Below, piece after piece: positions 8,422-16,826 of a stretch of 64,000 bases of DNA. The DNA lies in assembly GCF_016793705.1 (NCBI RefSeq), contig NZ_JAEULO010000041.1, forward strand, positions 1-64,000, given 5' to 3'. A program made the position numbers and the translations under genes. Positions within the stretch are counted from its first letter, which is position 1. Each line of letters opens with the position of its first letter. Source of the DNA: Tabrizicola sp. (GTDB taxonomy: Bacteria > Pseudomonadota > Alphaproteobacteria > Rhodobacterales > Rhodobacteraceae). A model generated the notes under the pieces. That model searched no databases and had not been told where the DNA came from. It was given only the letters and a program-made list of their open reading frames with translations.

Positions 8422-10838
8422 AGACCGAGGCGCGGGTTCTGATCATCGGCGGCGGCGCCATGGGTGTGTCGCTGTTGTACCATCTGGCCAAGACCGGCTG
8501 GACCGATCTGGTGCTGACCGAGAAGAACGACCTGACCCATGGCTCTACCTGGCATGCCGCAGGCCTGTGCACCCATTTCGCCCATAACCCGACCATCCAG
8601 GAACTGCGCGCCACCTCGGTGCGACTCTACCGCGACATCCTGCCGGCCGAAACGGGCGATACCTGCGGCTTTCACCGCTCAGGCGCGATGCGGATCACCT
8701 CGAACCCCGACCGGATGGACGAGTTCGCCCATGTCGCGGGCCTCAGCCGCTTCACCGGCTATGACCTGCAACTGCTGAAAAGCCCCGAAGAGGTCGCGGC
8801 GTTGCATCCGCTGGCGCGGACCGAGGGCATCTTGGGCGGCATCTACGAACCCGATGACGGCCATGTCGACCCGACGCTCGCGACCAATGCGATGGCCAGG
8901 GTGGCGCGGCAGAACGGCGCGACGATCCTGCGGCACAACCCGGTCCTGTCGATCTTGCGCGAGGCCGGCCATTGGCGGGTGGAAACGGCACAGGGCACGA
9001 TCCGCGCGCAGCATATTGTCAATGCCGCCGGCACCTGGGGCTGGGAGATTGGCCACATGATGGGGCTGAACATCCCCTCGGTGCCGGTCCTCCACCAGTA
9101 TCTGGTCACCGACACCGTCCCGGTCGTGGCCGCACGCATCGCCGCCGGCCTGCCGGAACTGCCGATGATCCGCGACCCCGAGGAAAGCTGGTATGTCCGG
9201 CAGGAACGCGATGCGCTGATCCTGGGGCCGTATGAGAAAGAGGCGCAGGTCTGGTCGGTCGATGGCGTGCCGCCCGACTTCGGCGCCGAACTGATGCCGC
9301 CCGATCTTGATCGAGTCGAGCATATCCTGATGGCCGCCATGGCGCGTATCCCGGCCCTGGAAACCGGCGGCGTCAAATCGGTGGTCAACGGGCCGATCAC
9401 CTTCACCCCCGACGCCAATCCGCTGATCGGCCCGGCGCATGGCCTGCCCGATGCCTGGCTCTTGACCGGATCTTCCATGGGCGTGATGGAGGGCGGCGGC
9501 TCGGGTTGGTTCCTGGCGCATTGGATGACGCATGGCGCGCCGCCGATGGATGCGCTTGCCGTCGACAGCCGCCGCTTCGGCAGCTGGGCCGACCGAGACT
9601 ACCGCGTTGCCAAGGCGATCGAGTGTTTCGGCCTGCAATTCGGCGTGCATTACCCTTACGAAGAACGTCCCGCGGCCCGCGGCAAACGCCTGACGCCGCT
9701 GCACCGGCTGATGCTCGACCGCGGCGCGGTCATGGGCACGGTGAACGGCTGGGAGAGGCCTAACTGGTTCTCGGACCATCCGGGCGACGTGGCGATCCCC
9801 AGCTTTCGCCGCGCCAACTGGTTCGATCGGGTCGCCAGCGAATGCCAGACCGTCACGACGGCCGCTGGCCTGGCGGACATGTCGGTCTTATCGAAATTCG
9901 AGGTGACCGGCTCCGGCGCCCGCGCCTTCATTGATGCGCTTGGCGCCAATCTCGCCCCCCGCGCCGGGCGCATCGGCCTGACCCATGCCCTGTCGCCCGC
10001 CGGCGGCACGGAATCGGAATTTACCGTCGCCTGCCTGTCGGACAGCCATTTCTACCTGACCTCGGCCGCCGGCGCCGAACAGCGTGACGACGATCTCTTG
10101 CGGGCAAGGTCCGCGGGCTTCGAGGTGACCATCACCCGGGTTTCCGACGCCATCAGCATCCTCGGGCTCATGGGCCCCGCCGCGCGGCAGATCCTGCAAT
10201 CCCTGACCCCTGACGACCTTGGTTCTTGGATGTCGGTCCGCCTGACCACGGTCGCCGGCATTCCCGTCCGGGCTCTGCGGCTCTCCTATGTCGGAGAGCT
10301 GGGCTGGGAACTTCACGCGCCTGCAGACCGCACCGCCGATCTGTTTCTGGCGCTCGAATTGGCGGGCAAGCCGCACGGGCTAGGCCTCTTTGGCGCCTAT
10401 GCGATGAATGCGATGCGCATCGAAAAGGGCTACCCCGCCTGGGGCAGCGATTTCACCACCGAACGCAGTCCGGCCGAAACCGGCATGGGCTTTCTGATCA
10501 AGCCCGATCACGATTTCATTGGGCGAGAGGCCTTGTTGCGCCGCATGGACGATCCCAGGCGTTGGGACCTGGTGCAGATCGAAATCGCGACGGCCGATGT
10601 CGATCCCTATTTCTCGCACAGCATCTGGCAGGGCGACCGCTGCGTCGGCGTGGTTACCTCGGCCGCCTACGGCCACCGCACCGGCAAGACCCTGGCCCTG
10701 GCCTATCTGCGCGACCGCGAAGCCCGCGACGGGCTGACGGTAGAGGTGCTTGGCCAGCGCCGTGCCGCAACCGTGCTGGACCGGCCACCCTTTGATCCCG
10801 ACAATACCCGGCTGAAAGACCGGCCCAGCGGAGGTTGA
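8418..10838 (+). CDS. FAD-dependent demethylating dehydrogenase with GcvT domain (DMGDH-like), copy 2
   Basis: This 806-aa paralogue of the preceding gene has the same architecture: GGGAMG at residues 11-16, STWHAAG with His46 at the covalent-flavin position of DMGDH, and C-terminal GcvT modules including the LSYVGELGWELH and MRIEKGYPAWGSDFTTE signatures. The ATG at 8418 was chosen because it overlaps the upstream stop and homology begins there. Two different demethylases in tandem suggest successive removal of two methyl groups (dimethyl to monomethyl to primary amine). Electrons would go to the quinone pool via ETF, and the one-carbon unit to methylene-THF. Identity between the copies looks moderate, so this is an old duplication or two separate recruitments. 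Confidence 0.85.
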   Translation: MKTEARVLIIGGGAMGVSLLYHLAKTGWTDLVLTEKNDLTHGSTWHAAGLCTHFAHNPTIQELRATSVRLYRDILPAETGDTCGFHRSGAMRITSNPDRMDEFAHVAGLSRFTGYDLQLLKSPEEVAALHPLARTEGILGGIYEPDDGHVDPTLATNAMARVARQNGATILRHNPVLSILREAGHWRVETAQGTIRAQHIVNAAGTWGWEIGHMMGLNIPSVPVLHQYLVTDTVPVVAARIAAGLPELPMIRDPEESWYVRQERDALILGPYEKEAQVWSVDGVPPDFGAELMPPDLDRVEHILMAAMARIPALETGGVKSVVNGPITFTPDANPLIGPAHGLPDAWLLTGSSMGVMEGGGSGWFLAHWMTHGAPPMDALAVDSRRFGSWADRDYRVAKAIECFGLQFGVHYPYEERPAARGKRLTPLHRLMLDRGAVMGTVNGWERPNWFSDHPGDVAIPSFRRANWFDRVASECQTVTTAAGLADMSVLSKFEVTGSGARAFIDALGANLAPRAGRIGLTHALSPAGGTESEFTVACLSDSHFYLTSAAGAEQRDDDLLRARSAGFEVTITRVSDAISILGLMGPAARQILQSLTPDDLGSWMSVRLTTVAGIPVRALRLSYVGELGWELHAPADRTADLFLALELAGKPHGLGLFGAYAMNAMRIEKGYPAWGSDFTTERSPAETGMGFLIKPDHDFIGREALLRRMDDPRRWDLVQIEIATADVDPYFSHSIWQGDRCVGVVTSAAYGHRTGKTLALAYLRDREARDGLTVEVLGQRRAATVLDRPPFDPDNTRLKDRPSGG

Positions 10839-10842
10839 CAGC

Positions 10843-11598
10843 ATGAACCCGATCTACGCGCTCTGGTCGCATCCGCGGTCCATGTCGACCGCGATGGAGC
10901 GGGTGATGCGCGAGCGCGGCGACTTGGACTGTGCGCATGAGCCGTTCATGTATGACTACTATGTCGCGCGGCAGATCCGCGTCATGCCGCATTTCAAGGT
11001 GCAGCCGGGCCACCCGGTCAGCTACAGCGCGATCCGCGACCAGCTGCTGGTTCGCGCCAAGGCGCGCCCGGTCTTCATTAAGGATATGAGCTATTACGTC
11101 ATGCCGCATATCCTGTCGGATGCGGGTTTCGCGGCGCGGCTGGTTAACTGCTTCCTGATCCGCGATCCGCTGGCGGCGATCCTGTCCTATTTCAAGCTCG
11201 ACCCCGACGTGACGCTGGACGAGATCGGGCTTGAAGCGCAATGGTTGCAGTATCAGGCGCTGGCCGAACGCGGCCCGGCACCGTCGGTGATCACGGCCGA
11301 GGATATCCGCCGCAACCCAAGGGTCGCAATGGCGGCGCTGTGGGCCAGGTTGGGACTGCCATATTCCGAAGTGGCCTTCGACTGGCAGAAGCAGAAGCCC
11401 AAGGACTGGGAACAGGTCAGTGGCTGGCATGCCGATGTTATGGCCTCGACCTCGATCCGCCCGATCGACGCGGATGAGACCGTTGCCCTACAGGCGCAAT
11501 TCGATGAAATGGCCGCGGCTCAGCCGCGGATGAAAGATTATCTGGCCCATCATCGGCCGTTCTACGAAAGGTTGCGCTCGGTTGCCCTGACGGTCTGA
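10843..11598 (+). CDS. Sulfotransferase-fold (P-loop) family protein
   Basis: This 251-aa protein starts MNPIYALWSHPRSMSTAMER. SHPRSMSTAM (residues 9-18) is a 5'-PAPS-loop-like P-loop, and FLIRDPLAAILSYFK resembles the 3'-phosphate-binding segment of sulfotransferases (R-x-P-x-x-x-x-x-S-Y). The gene begins 5 bases after the second demethylase stop, so it is the last member of that operon. Sulfotransferase-family proteins of about 250 aa with this motif are common in alphaproteobacteria but poorly characterised, and a role in betaine metabolism is not established. It may sulfonate a hydroxylated intermediate, or act as a P-loop protein without PAPS chemistry. The family call is firm; the activity is open. 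Confidence 0.75.
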   Translation: MNPIYALWSHPRSMSTAMERVMRERGDLDCAHEPFMYDYYVARQIRVMPHFKVQPGHPVSYSAIRDQLLVRAKARPVFIKDMSYYVMPHILSDAGFAARLVNCFLIRDPLAAILSYFKLDPDVTLDEIGLEAQWLQYQALAERGPAPSVITAEDIRRNPRVAMAALWARLGLPYSEVAFDWQKQKPKDWEQVSGWHADVMASTSIRPIDADETVALQAQFDEMAAAQPRMKDYLAHHRPFYERLRSVALTV

Positions 11599-11698
11599 CC
11601 TTCCCCCGACCGCAACGCTCTCCCGGTCTGCGCGGGGCCTGGCAGCCCGCGCCGAAAGCTGCGGCATGCCCGACGCATGAAGCCGAGATATGCTATTC

Positions 11699-11713
11699 AT
11701 TAGTTTCACTAAT
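11699..11713. promoter_or_regulatory. LysR box upstream of the betaine transporter operon
   Basis: ATTAG-TTTCA-CTAAT has the same perfect arms and 5-base spacer as the site at 5944-5958. It lies 79 bases upstream of the proX-like ATG in a 193-base intergenic region with no other feature. The identical arm sequence implies that the transporter belongs to the regulon of the LysR protein encoded at 4922-5893. Confidence 0.65.
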
Positions 11714-11791
11714 TTTGCGGATTCCCCGATACGCCCTGCGCGCTGGCGTGCCAGCATTTCGCTGTCATCAATCTCAGCCCGGAGACACAGC

Positions 11792-12763
11792 ATGCAATTC
11801 CCCGTCAAATCGACCGCGCTTCTTGCCGCCGCCTTCTCTCCCCTATTTGCTCCCGCGAGCGCCTTGGCCGCCGATATCGTCATTCCCGATCCGAACTATG
11901 CCTCGGGCCGCGCCACCGCCTATGCGGTCAAGGCGATTCTGGAAGAGGGTCTGGGCCTTGATGTCGAGATGGCCACCACGACCGCCGTCCCGGTGATCTG
12001 GGAAGCGATGGGCCGCGGCACGGGCGAGATCGACGTCTGGACCGAGACCTGGCTGCCCAACCAGTCGGGTCTGGCGCAAAAATATGCCGATGAGGAAAAG
12101 AGCGTCACCATCGGCGACAAGTTCTTCCCCGCCGTGCAGGGCTATTGCGTGACCAAGGTCACCATGGACCAGTATGGCATCAAGTCGGTGTTCGATCTGG
12201 CCAATCCCGAGAATGCCAAGCTGTTCGACACCAATGGCGACGGCAAGGGCGAAATCTGGATCGGCCCGCAAGGCTGGCAGTCGACCAATATCGAGACGAT
12301 CCGCGCCCGCGACTACGGTTTTGCCGATTTCTTCGAACTGCAATCCACCGACGAGGCTGTGGCGACCGCAAGCCTCGATGCGGCGGCCAAGGCGGGCAAG
12401 CCTTGGGTCGGATACTGCTACGGCCCGCACCAGAACTTCGCGACCTATGACATCGCGCTTCTGCAGGAACCCGCGCACGACGATGGCGATTTCGTCATGG
12501 TGCAGCCTGCCGACGATCCGGACTGGATGGCCAAGTCGCATGTCGCTTCGGCCTATGCCGACACGACCGTGCATATCAGCTGGTCCAGCACCCTCGCCGA
12601 CCGCCAGCCGCAGGCCGTGGCGCTGCTGAAGAACATCCAGCTTTCGGCCGAGGACGTGAACGCCTGGTCGCTGGCGATCGTGAACGGCAAGGAGCCTGCC
12701 GAGGTCGCCGATGAATGGGTCAAGGCCCATCCCGACCTGATCGCGCAATGGATGGCCCAGTGA
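11792..12763 (+). CDS. ProX/OpuAC-type periplasmic substrate-binding protein (betaine/choline class)
   Basis: This 323-aa preprotein has a Sec signal peptide (positive MQFPVK, hydrophobic core, cleavage after ASALAA near residue 28) and an OpuAC-type domain (PF04069). Aromatic residues (WETWLPNQS, GYCYGPHQN, HISWSST) are compatible with a cation-pi cage for a quaternary ammonium group. The start at ATG 11792 has GGAG at 11781-11784. It is followed by a stem-loop and then ATPase and permease genes, the proXVW order. Given its neighbours, the ligand is probably the compound demethylated by the MttB-like and DMGDH-like enzymes; choline, glycine betaine, carnitine or another betaine cannot be told apart by eye. 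Confidence 0.85.
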   Translation: MQFPVKSTALLAAAFSPLFAPASALAADIVIPDPNYASGRATAYAVKAILEEGLGLDVEMATTTAVPVIWEAMGRGTGEIDVWTETWLPNQSGLAQKYADEEKSVTIGDKFFPAVQGYCVTKVTMDQYGIKSVFDLANPENAKLFDTNGDGKGEIWIGPQGWQSTNIETIRARDYGFADFFELQSTDEAVATASLDAAAKAGKPWVGYCYGPHQNFATYDIALLQEPAHDDGDFVMVQPADDPDWMAKSHVASAYADTTVHISWSSTLADRQPQAVALLKNIQLSAEDVNAWSLAIVNGKEPAEVADEWVKAHPDLIAQWMAQ

Positions 12764-12772
12764 CGTTCGAAT

Positions 12773-12795
12773 GCGGCGGTCCCAGCGGCCGCCGC
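12773..12795 (+). terminator. Intercistronic stem-loop between binding protein and ATPase genes
   Basis: GCGGCGG at 12773-12779 pairs with CCGCCGC at 12789-12795 around a 9-base loop, 10 bases after the proX-like stop and 36 before the ATPase start. There is no long U-run (GCCCCTTTCCCC follows), so it probably acts as an attenuator or 3' mRNA stabiliser that keeps the binding protein in excess. Confidence 0.5.
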
Positions 12796-12830
12796 GCCCC
12801 TTTCCCCTACAAGGCTAGGATGAAGTCTGA

Positions 12831-13877
12831 ATGACAGAAGCGGCGGTGATCACGCTTGAACGCGTCTGGAAGGTCTTCGGCCCCCATGCCGACCAGGCAC
12901 TTGCCGCCGCCCGCGCCGGTATGCCCAAGGCCCAGATATTCGAGCGGTTCAACTGCATCCTTGGCGTCTCGAATGCCTCGCTGTCGGTCGGCCGGGGCGA
13001 GATCTTCTGCGTCATGGGCCTGTCGGGATCGGGCAAGTCCACGCTGGTGCGCCATATCAACCGGCTGCTGGAACCCTCGGCCGGCCGGGTGCTGATCGAG
13101 GGCGAGGACATCCTTGCCAAATCCCCTGCCGAGCTGCGCGACCTGCGGGCGCGGCGCATCGGCATGGTCTTCCAGAATTTTGGCCTCTTGCCGCACCGGA
13201 CCGTACGCGAGAATGTCTCGCTGCCGCTTGAGATTCAAGGCGCCCCCCTCCGCGAAAGACATGCCCTGGCCGAGGCGGCGCTGGCGCGGGTCGATCTCTC
13301 GGGCTGGGGCGACCGGCTGCCCGCCAGCCTCTCGGGCGGCATGCAGCAGCGTGTCGGGTTGGCCCGGGCGCTTGCCGCCGACCCGCCTATCCTTCTGATG
13401 GACGAACCCTTCTCGGCGCTCGACCCATTGATCCGGCGGCAGTTGCAGGACCAGTTCCTGTCCCTCTCGCGCGAGATCGGCAAGACTACCGTCTTCATCA
13501 CCCATGACCTGGACGAGGCGATCCGCATCGGCACGCGCATCGCGATCATGAAGGACGGGGTGATCGTCCAGACCGGCACGCCCGAACAGATCGTGGCCGA
13601 ACCCGCGGACAGCTATGTCGCCGATTTCGTGGCACATATCTCGCGCCTGCATGTCGTTCACGCGCACCGGATCATGGAACCCCTGGCAGAATACCTTTCC
13701 CGCAATCCCGGCGCCGATCTGAATGGCGCGCCAGCGGCAAGGCCGGGCATGACGCTTGCCCAGCTGATCACGCTTGCCCAGGCCAGCGAGGCGCCGCTGG
13801 TCGTGCAGGACGACGGCCGGCCGGCCGGCGTGATCGACCGGACCCGCCTTCTGCGCAGCATCCAGAAAGAGCCCTAG
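12831..13877 (+). CDS. ProV-type ABC transporter ATPase (betaine/choline class)
   Basis: This 348-aa ATPase has the N-terminal VWKVFGPHA segment characteristic of ProV-like subunits, Walker A GLSGSGKST at residues 63-71, Q-loop VFQNFGLLPHRT, signature LSGGMQQR from residue 167, Walker B ILLMDEP at 187-193 and H-loop ITHDLDEA. About 110 residues after the nucleotide-binding domain correspond to a CBS-like regulatory tail, shorter than in E. coli ProV, so osmotic gating may be reduced. It is followed after 2 bases by the permease gene. Cytoplasmic face of the inner membrane; works with the ProX- and ProW-like products on either side. Confidence 0.88.
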   Translation: MTEAAVITLERVWKVFGPHADQALAAARAGMPKAQIFERFNCILGVSNASLSVGRGEIFCVMGLSGSGKSTLVRHINRLLEPSAGRVLIEGEDILAKSPAELRDLRARRIGMVFQNFGLLPHRTVRENVSLPLEIQGAPLRERHALAEAALARVDLSGWGDRLPASLSGGMQQRVGLARALAADPPILLMDEPFSALDPLIRRQLQDQFLSLSREIGKTTVFITHDLDEAIRIGTRIAIMKDGVIVQTGTPEQIVAEPADSYVADFVAHISRLHVVHAHRIMEPLAEYLSRNPGADLNGAPAARPGMTLAQLITLAQASEAPLVVQDDGRPAGVIDRTRLLRSIQKEP

Positions 13878-13879
13878 CC

Positions 13880-15382
13880 ATGACTGAAACGCCGACCCCC
13901 AATCCGTTCGGCCCGGGCCTCGCGCAATTCCTTGGCCGCGGCGCCGCCTATTACGGCGCCGCCTTCGCGCGGATCGACCAAAGCGGCGGGCGCGCCGTGG
14001 TGCCCAACCTCTGGGCGGGGATCCTGGGGCCGGTCTGGCTGGCGGCGCGCGCACTTTGGGGCGTGTTCTGGTTCGCCTTCTTGGCCGACATGCTGGCCGT
14101 CGTCCTGATCGGCATCGGCCTTCTGGGCGATCTGGGCAGCGACGCGATCGCGCGGGCCGACCGGCTGGCCCAGCAGGCGGCCGAGCGGATGGTCGCCGCC
14201 GAGGCCGCGATTGCCAGCGGCGACAGCCTGGGCGAAAGCATGAAGACCTCGGCCCAGGCCATCGCGCAGGCCGCCGACCAGGCGCGCGCCACCGCCGATG
14301 CCGCAAGGCTGCGGGCGCCCGCCTTCATCGCGGGTGGTGCGGCGCTGGGCCTGGCCGTGCACGGGCTGTGCGCGCTGTTCGGCACCGCCCTGCTTGCCGC
14401 CCGCTACCGCCGCTGGCGCGCCCTGCCGGCGCTGCCGCATGGCCTGCCGCCGCTGCGGCTGGCCTTCGCGGCCCTGTTGCCGGCGGTCTGCCTGCCGCTG
14501 GCCGTCTACCGCTTCGCCGCGCCCGCGCCGCCCGACTGGCTGGTGTCCTTCCCGGCCGCGACCGACCTGCGCAGCGACCTGTCGCGCGCGATCGACGCCG
14601 GAGTCTCGTCGCTGGCCGACAACCTCGCCTGGCTGTTCACCGGCATCACCGGCGCGATCAACGCCGTCCTGAACCTGATGGAGATCGCGCTGGTCGCCAC
14701 GCCCTGGCCCATCGTGATGATCGCGGTCCTGGCGATTTCCTGGCAGGTCGCCGGTCCGCGCGTGGCAAACTTCGCCGCTGCGGCGCTGGCCTATCTGGCC
14801 GTGCTGGGCTTTTGGGAGAAAAGCATGGCCACCGTGGCGCTTCTTGGCACTGCCGCGGCGCTTTGCGTGGCGATCGGCATTCCGCTTGGGGTCTGGTGCG
14901 GCCGCAAGCCGCGCGTCTACAGCGCGATGCGACCGGTGCTGGATTTCATGCAGACCATGCCGGCCTTCGTCTACCTGATCCCTGTCATCGCCTTTTTCGG
15001 CATCGGCAAGCCGCCTGGCATCATCGCGACGCTGATCTTCGGCATGCCGCCGGTGATCCGCCTGACCGCGCTTGGCATCGCGAACGTGCCGGAGACCGTG
15101 CGCGAGGCCGCCACAGCCTTCGGTGCCTCACGTCGGTTCCTGCTGTTCAAGGTCGATCTGCCGCTGGCCATGCCCTCGATCATGACCGGGGTGAACCAGA
15201 CACTGTTGATGTGCCTCTCCATGGTCGTCATCGCCTCGTTGATCGGCGCCAAGGGCTTGGGCGAGGATGTGCTATCGGCCCTGCAATATGCGGCGGTGGG
15301 GCAGGGGATTCTGGCCGGGATGGCGATCCTATTGTGCGCCATCGTGCTTGACCGCATCGTCCAAGGACGCAGTTGGACATAA
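13880..15382 (+). CDS. ProW-type ABC permease with an Ala-rich helical insertion
   Basis: This 500-aa permease has a typical binding-protein-dependent module in its C-terminal half (LPLAMPSIMTGVNQTLLMCLS carries the EAA-loop region) and several hydrophobic segments. It is longer than common ProW proteins (about 280-390 aa). After the first membrane segment (about residues 50-85) comes a strongly Ala/Gln/Asp-rich, helix-prone stretch (about 88-145, including AQQAAERMVAAEAA and AQAIAQAADQARATADAA) before the next membrane helix. This looks like a soluble helical hairpin or coiled coil and is not a usual ProW element. The gene starts 2 bases after the ATPase stop. Confidence 0.85.
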   Translation: MTETPTPNPFGPGLAQFLGRGAAYYGAAFARIDQSGGRAVVPNLWAGILGPVWLAARALWGVFWFAFLADMLAVVLIGIGLLGDLGSDAIARADRLAQQAAERMVAAEAAIASGDSLGESMKTSAQAIAQAADQARATADAARLRAPAFIAGGAALGLAVHGLCALFGTALLAARYRRWRALPALPHGLPPLRLAFAALLPAVCLPLAVYRFAAPAPPDWLVSFPAATDLRSDLSRAIDAGVSSLADNLAWLFTGITGAINAVLNLMEIALVATPWPIVMIAVLAISWQVAGPRVANFAAAALAYLAVLGFWEKSMATVALLGTAAALCVAIGIPLGVWCGRKPRVYSAMRPVLDFMQTMPAFVYLIPVIAFFGIGKPPGIIATLIFGMPPVIRLTALGIANVPETVREAATAFGASRRFLLFKVDLPLAMPSIMTGVNQTLLMCLSMVVIASLIGAKGLGEDVLSALQYAAVGQGILAGMAILLCAIVLDRIVQGRSWT

Positions 15383-15544
15383 TCTACCGCATTGGCAAGA
15401 CCGGCGACCGGCTGAAAGATATGTGCTTCTCGGCCGGCTCACTGCCGAGAAACTTCGGGCGGAAACCAACGCGCGGACCTGTCACGGCAAACCGGCTTTC
15501 GGTGGGGCAGGGCGCCCCGCCAGCCTGCCGAGATAACCAAACCC

Positions 15545-15960
15545 TCCCCTTTCCGTTACTTTAAGACGAGCCCTGAGATCATCCACTTGGACGTGATGCT
15601 CTACGTCCGATTCCCGCTGTCGCTTCGCAACGTCGAGGACCTTCTGCACGAGCGCGGCATCGAGGTCAGCCACGAGACCCTGCAGTACGGGTGGAACAGG
15701 TTCGGGCCGATGTTTGCCGCGAGATCAGGGGCAACTGGGTCGAGGCCATACGCGAGCATCGCCTCTGGCACCTGGACGAGCTCACGTGAAGCTCAACAGG
15801 GTGACGCACTACCTCTGGCGGGCTGTGGATCATGAGGGCGAGGTGCTGGAAAGCATCGTCACCAAGACCCGTGATCGCAAGGCGGCCCTTAAGTTTCTGA
15901 AGAAATCGATGAAGCGCCACGGTGAGCCCGAAACGATCATGACGGATCGGCTCCGGTCAG
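15545..15960 (+). pseudogene. IS6-family transposase, 5' half, frameshifted
   Basis: Translation gives the IS6 N-terminus PFRYFKTSPEIIHLDVMLYV, RFPLSLRNVEDLLHERGIEV and WNRFGPMFA in one frame. A shift near 15720 moves the homology to EIRGNWVEAIREHRLWHLDE, and a third segment reads VTHYLWRAVDHEGEVLESIV up to ETIMTDRLRS. At least two frameshifts therefore interrupt it. The catalytic domain then stops where an IS5 fragment begins on the other strand (about 15950). It is related to the truncated copy at 141-566 but more decayed. Confidence 0.85.
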
Positions 15961-16375
15961 CGGACGCCCCTTGACGTCGGTGACGTGCAGCTTGGTGTTC
16001 AACCCGCCCTGCGCCCGATCGGACGCCCGCGCTGATCGTCCGGCCCCTCTTTTTCGCCCGAAGGCTCGAAGCTGTGCGGTGCGCCTTCAGATAGGTCGCG
16101 GCAATCATGATGGTTTTCTGCTCGCCGCCTTTGGTGGCCAGGCCTTCCATCATCCGGGTGAAGACATCCATGTCGCCCCACCGTTTCCAACGATTGTTGA
16201 GCGTCTTCGGAGGGCCACGCTTCCCCGATGCATCGCACCACCGCAACCCATTGCGGTCTATGACTCCGCACAGGACGCGCCGGTCATCCACCTGCGGCCT
16301 GCCATGGGTCTTGGGGAAGAGCGGCTTCGGCCGCTCTGTCTGATCACGCGCGGCTAGTATCAAACCGACTGAGTC
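15950..16375 (-). pseudogene. IS5-family (IS427-like) transposase fragment
   Basis: On the minus strand the sequence reads LFPKTHGRPQVDDRRVLCGV, NGLRWCDASGKRGPPKTLNN, RWKRWGDMDVFTRMMEGLA and TIMIAATYLKAHRTASSLRA. It then needs a frame change to continue as GPDDQRGRPIGRRAG and LNTKLHVTDVKGRPLT. This is the N-terminal and central part of an IS5-family, IS427-group DDE transposase with frameshifts, cut before the second catalytic region. It abuts the IS6 fragment at about 15950-15960, so one element interrupted or recombined with the other. Confidence 0.8.
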
Positions 16376-16529
16376 CATCCGAAGGGTCGGCGCTTCCCGG
16401 ACTGGGAGAACTGAAAAGCGGCATCAGCATTCAGGCAATCTGAGATTGTGGCAGCAAAGGCCCCCCCTTAACGTCGCTGCATTCCCGTGATTCCGGGTGG
16501 ATGCAGAGACCACAGGGCTGGATTCGAGA

Positions 16530-16826
16530 ATGCAGAATGCACGGCAAGACACCTTTTTCGCCCATTCTGGAAGGTCCGAGGATGGCAGCGACTGGCAAAC
16601 GCTTCTTGAACATCTGGAGGGAACCGCCGCGCGAGCGGCGACGGCGGGCGAGAGGCTGGGTCTGCCGCTGTGCGCGAGCATCGCAGCGCGGTTTCATGAC
16701 TTCGGCAAGTACGATCCCGCCTTCCAGTGGCGGTTGAGCGGCGACAAGACCGCGGTCGACCATTCCACCGCCGGGGCGCACCTGCTGCTCGGTCGTGCCG
16801 GACCGATGCCCCATGCCGCACAGTTG
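16530..16826 (+). pseudogene. cas3: cas3 N-terminal (HD nuclease) remnant fused to the CRISPR array
   Basis: From ATG 16530 (in frame with an upstream GTG at 16497) about 99 codons read DTFFAHSGRSEDGSDWQTLL, RFHDFGKYDPAFQWRLSG and AVDHSTAGAHLLL. This is the start of a Cas3 HD-nuclease domain: AHS, the His-Asp pair of FHDFGKY, and DHSTAGA are the metal-binding motifs. Homology stops at about 16826, exactly where the first, damaged CRISPR repeat begins, and the frame then runs into repeat sequence. In type I-C loci the order is cas3-cas5-cas8c-cas7-cas4-cas1-cas2-leader-array, all on one strand, so a single deletion from inside cas3 to the first repeat explains what is seen. The helicase domain and all other cas genes are absent from the window. 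Confidence 0.82.
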
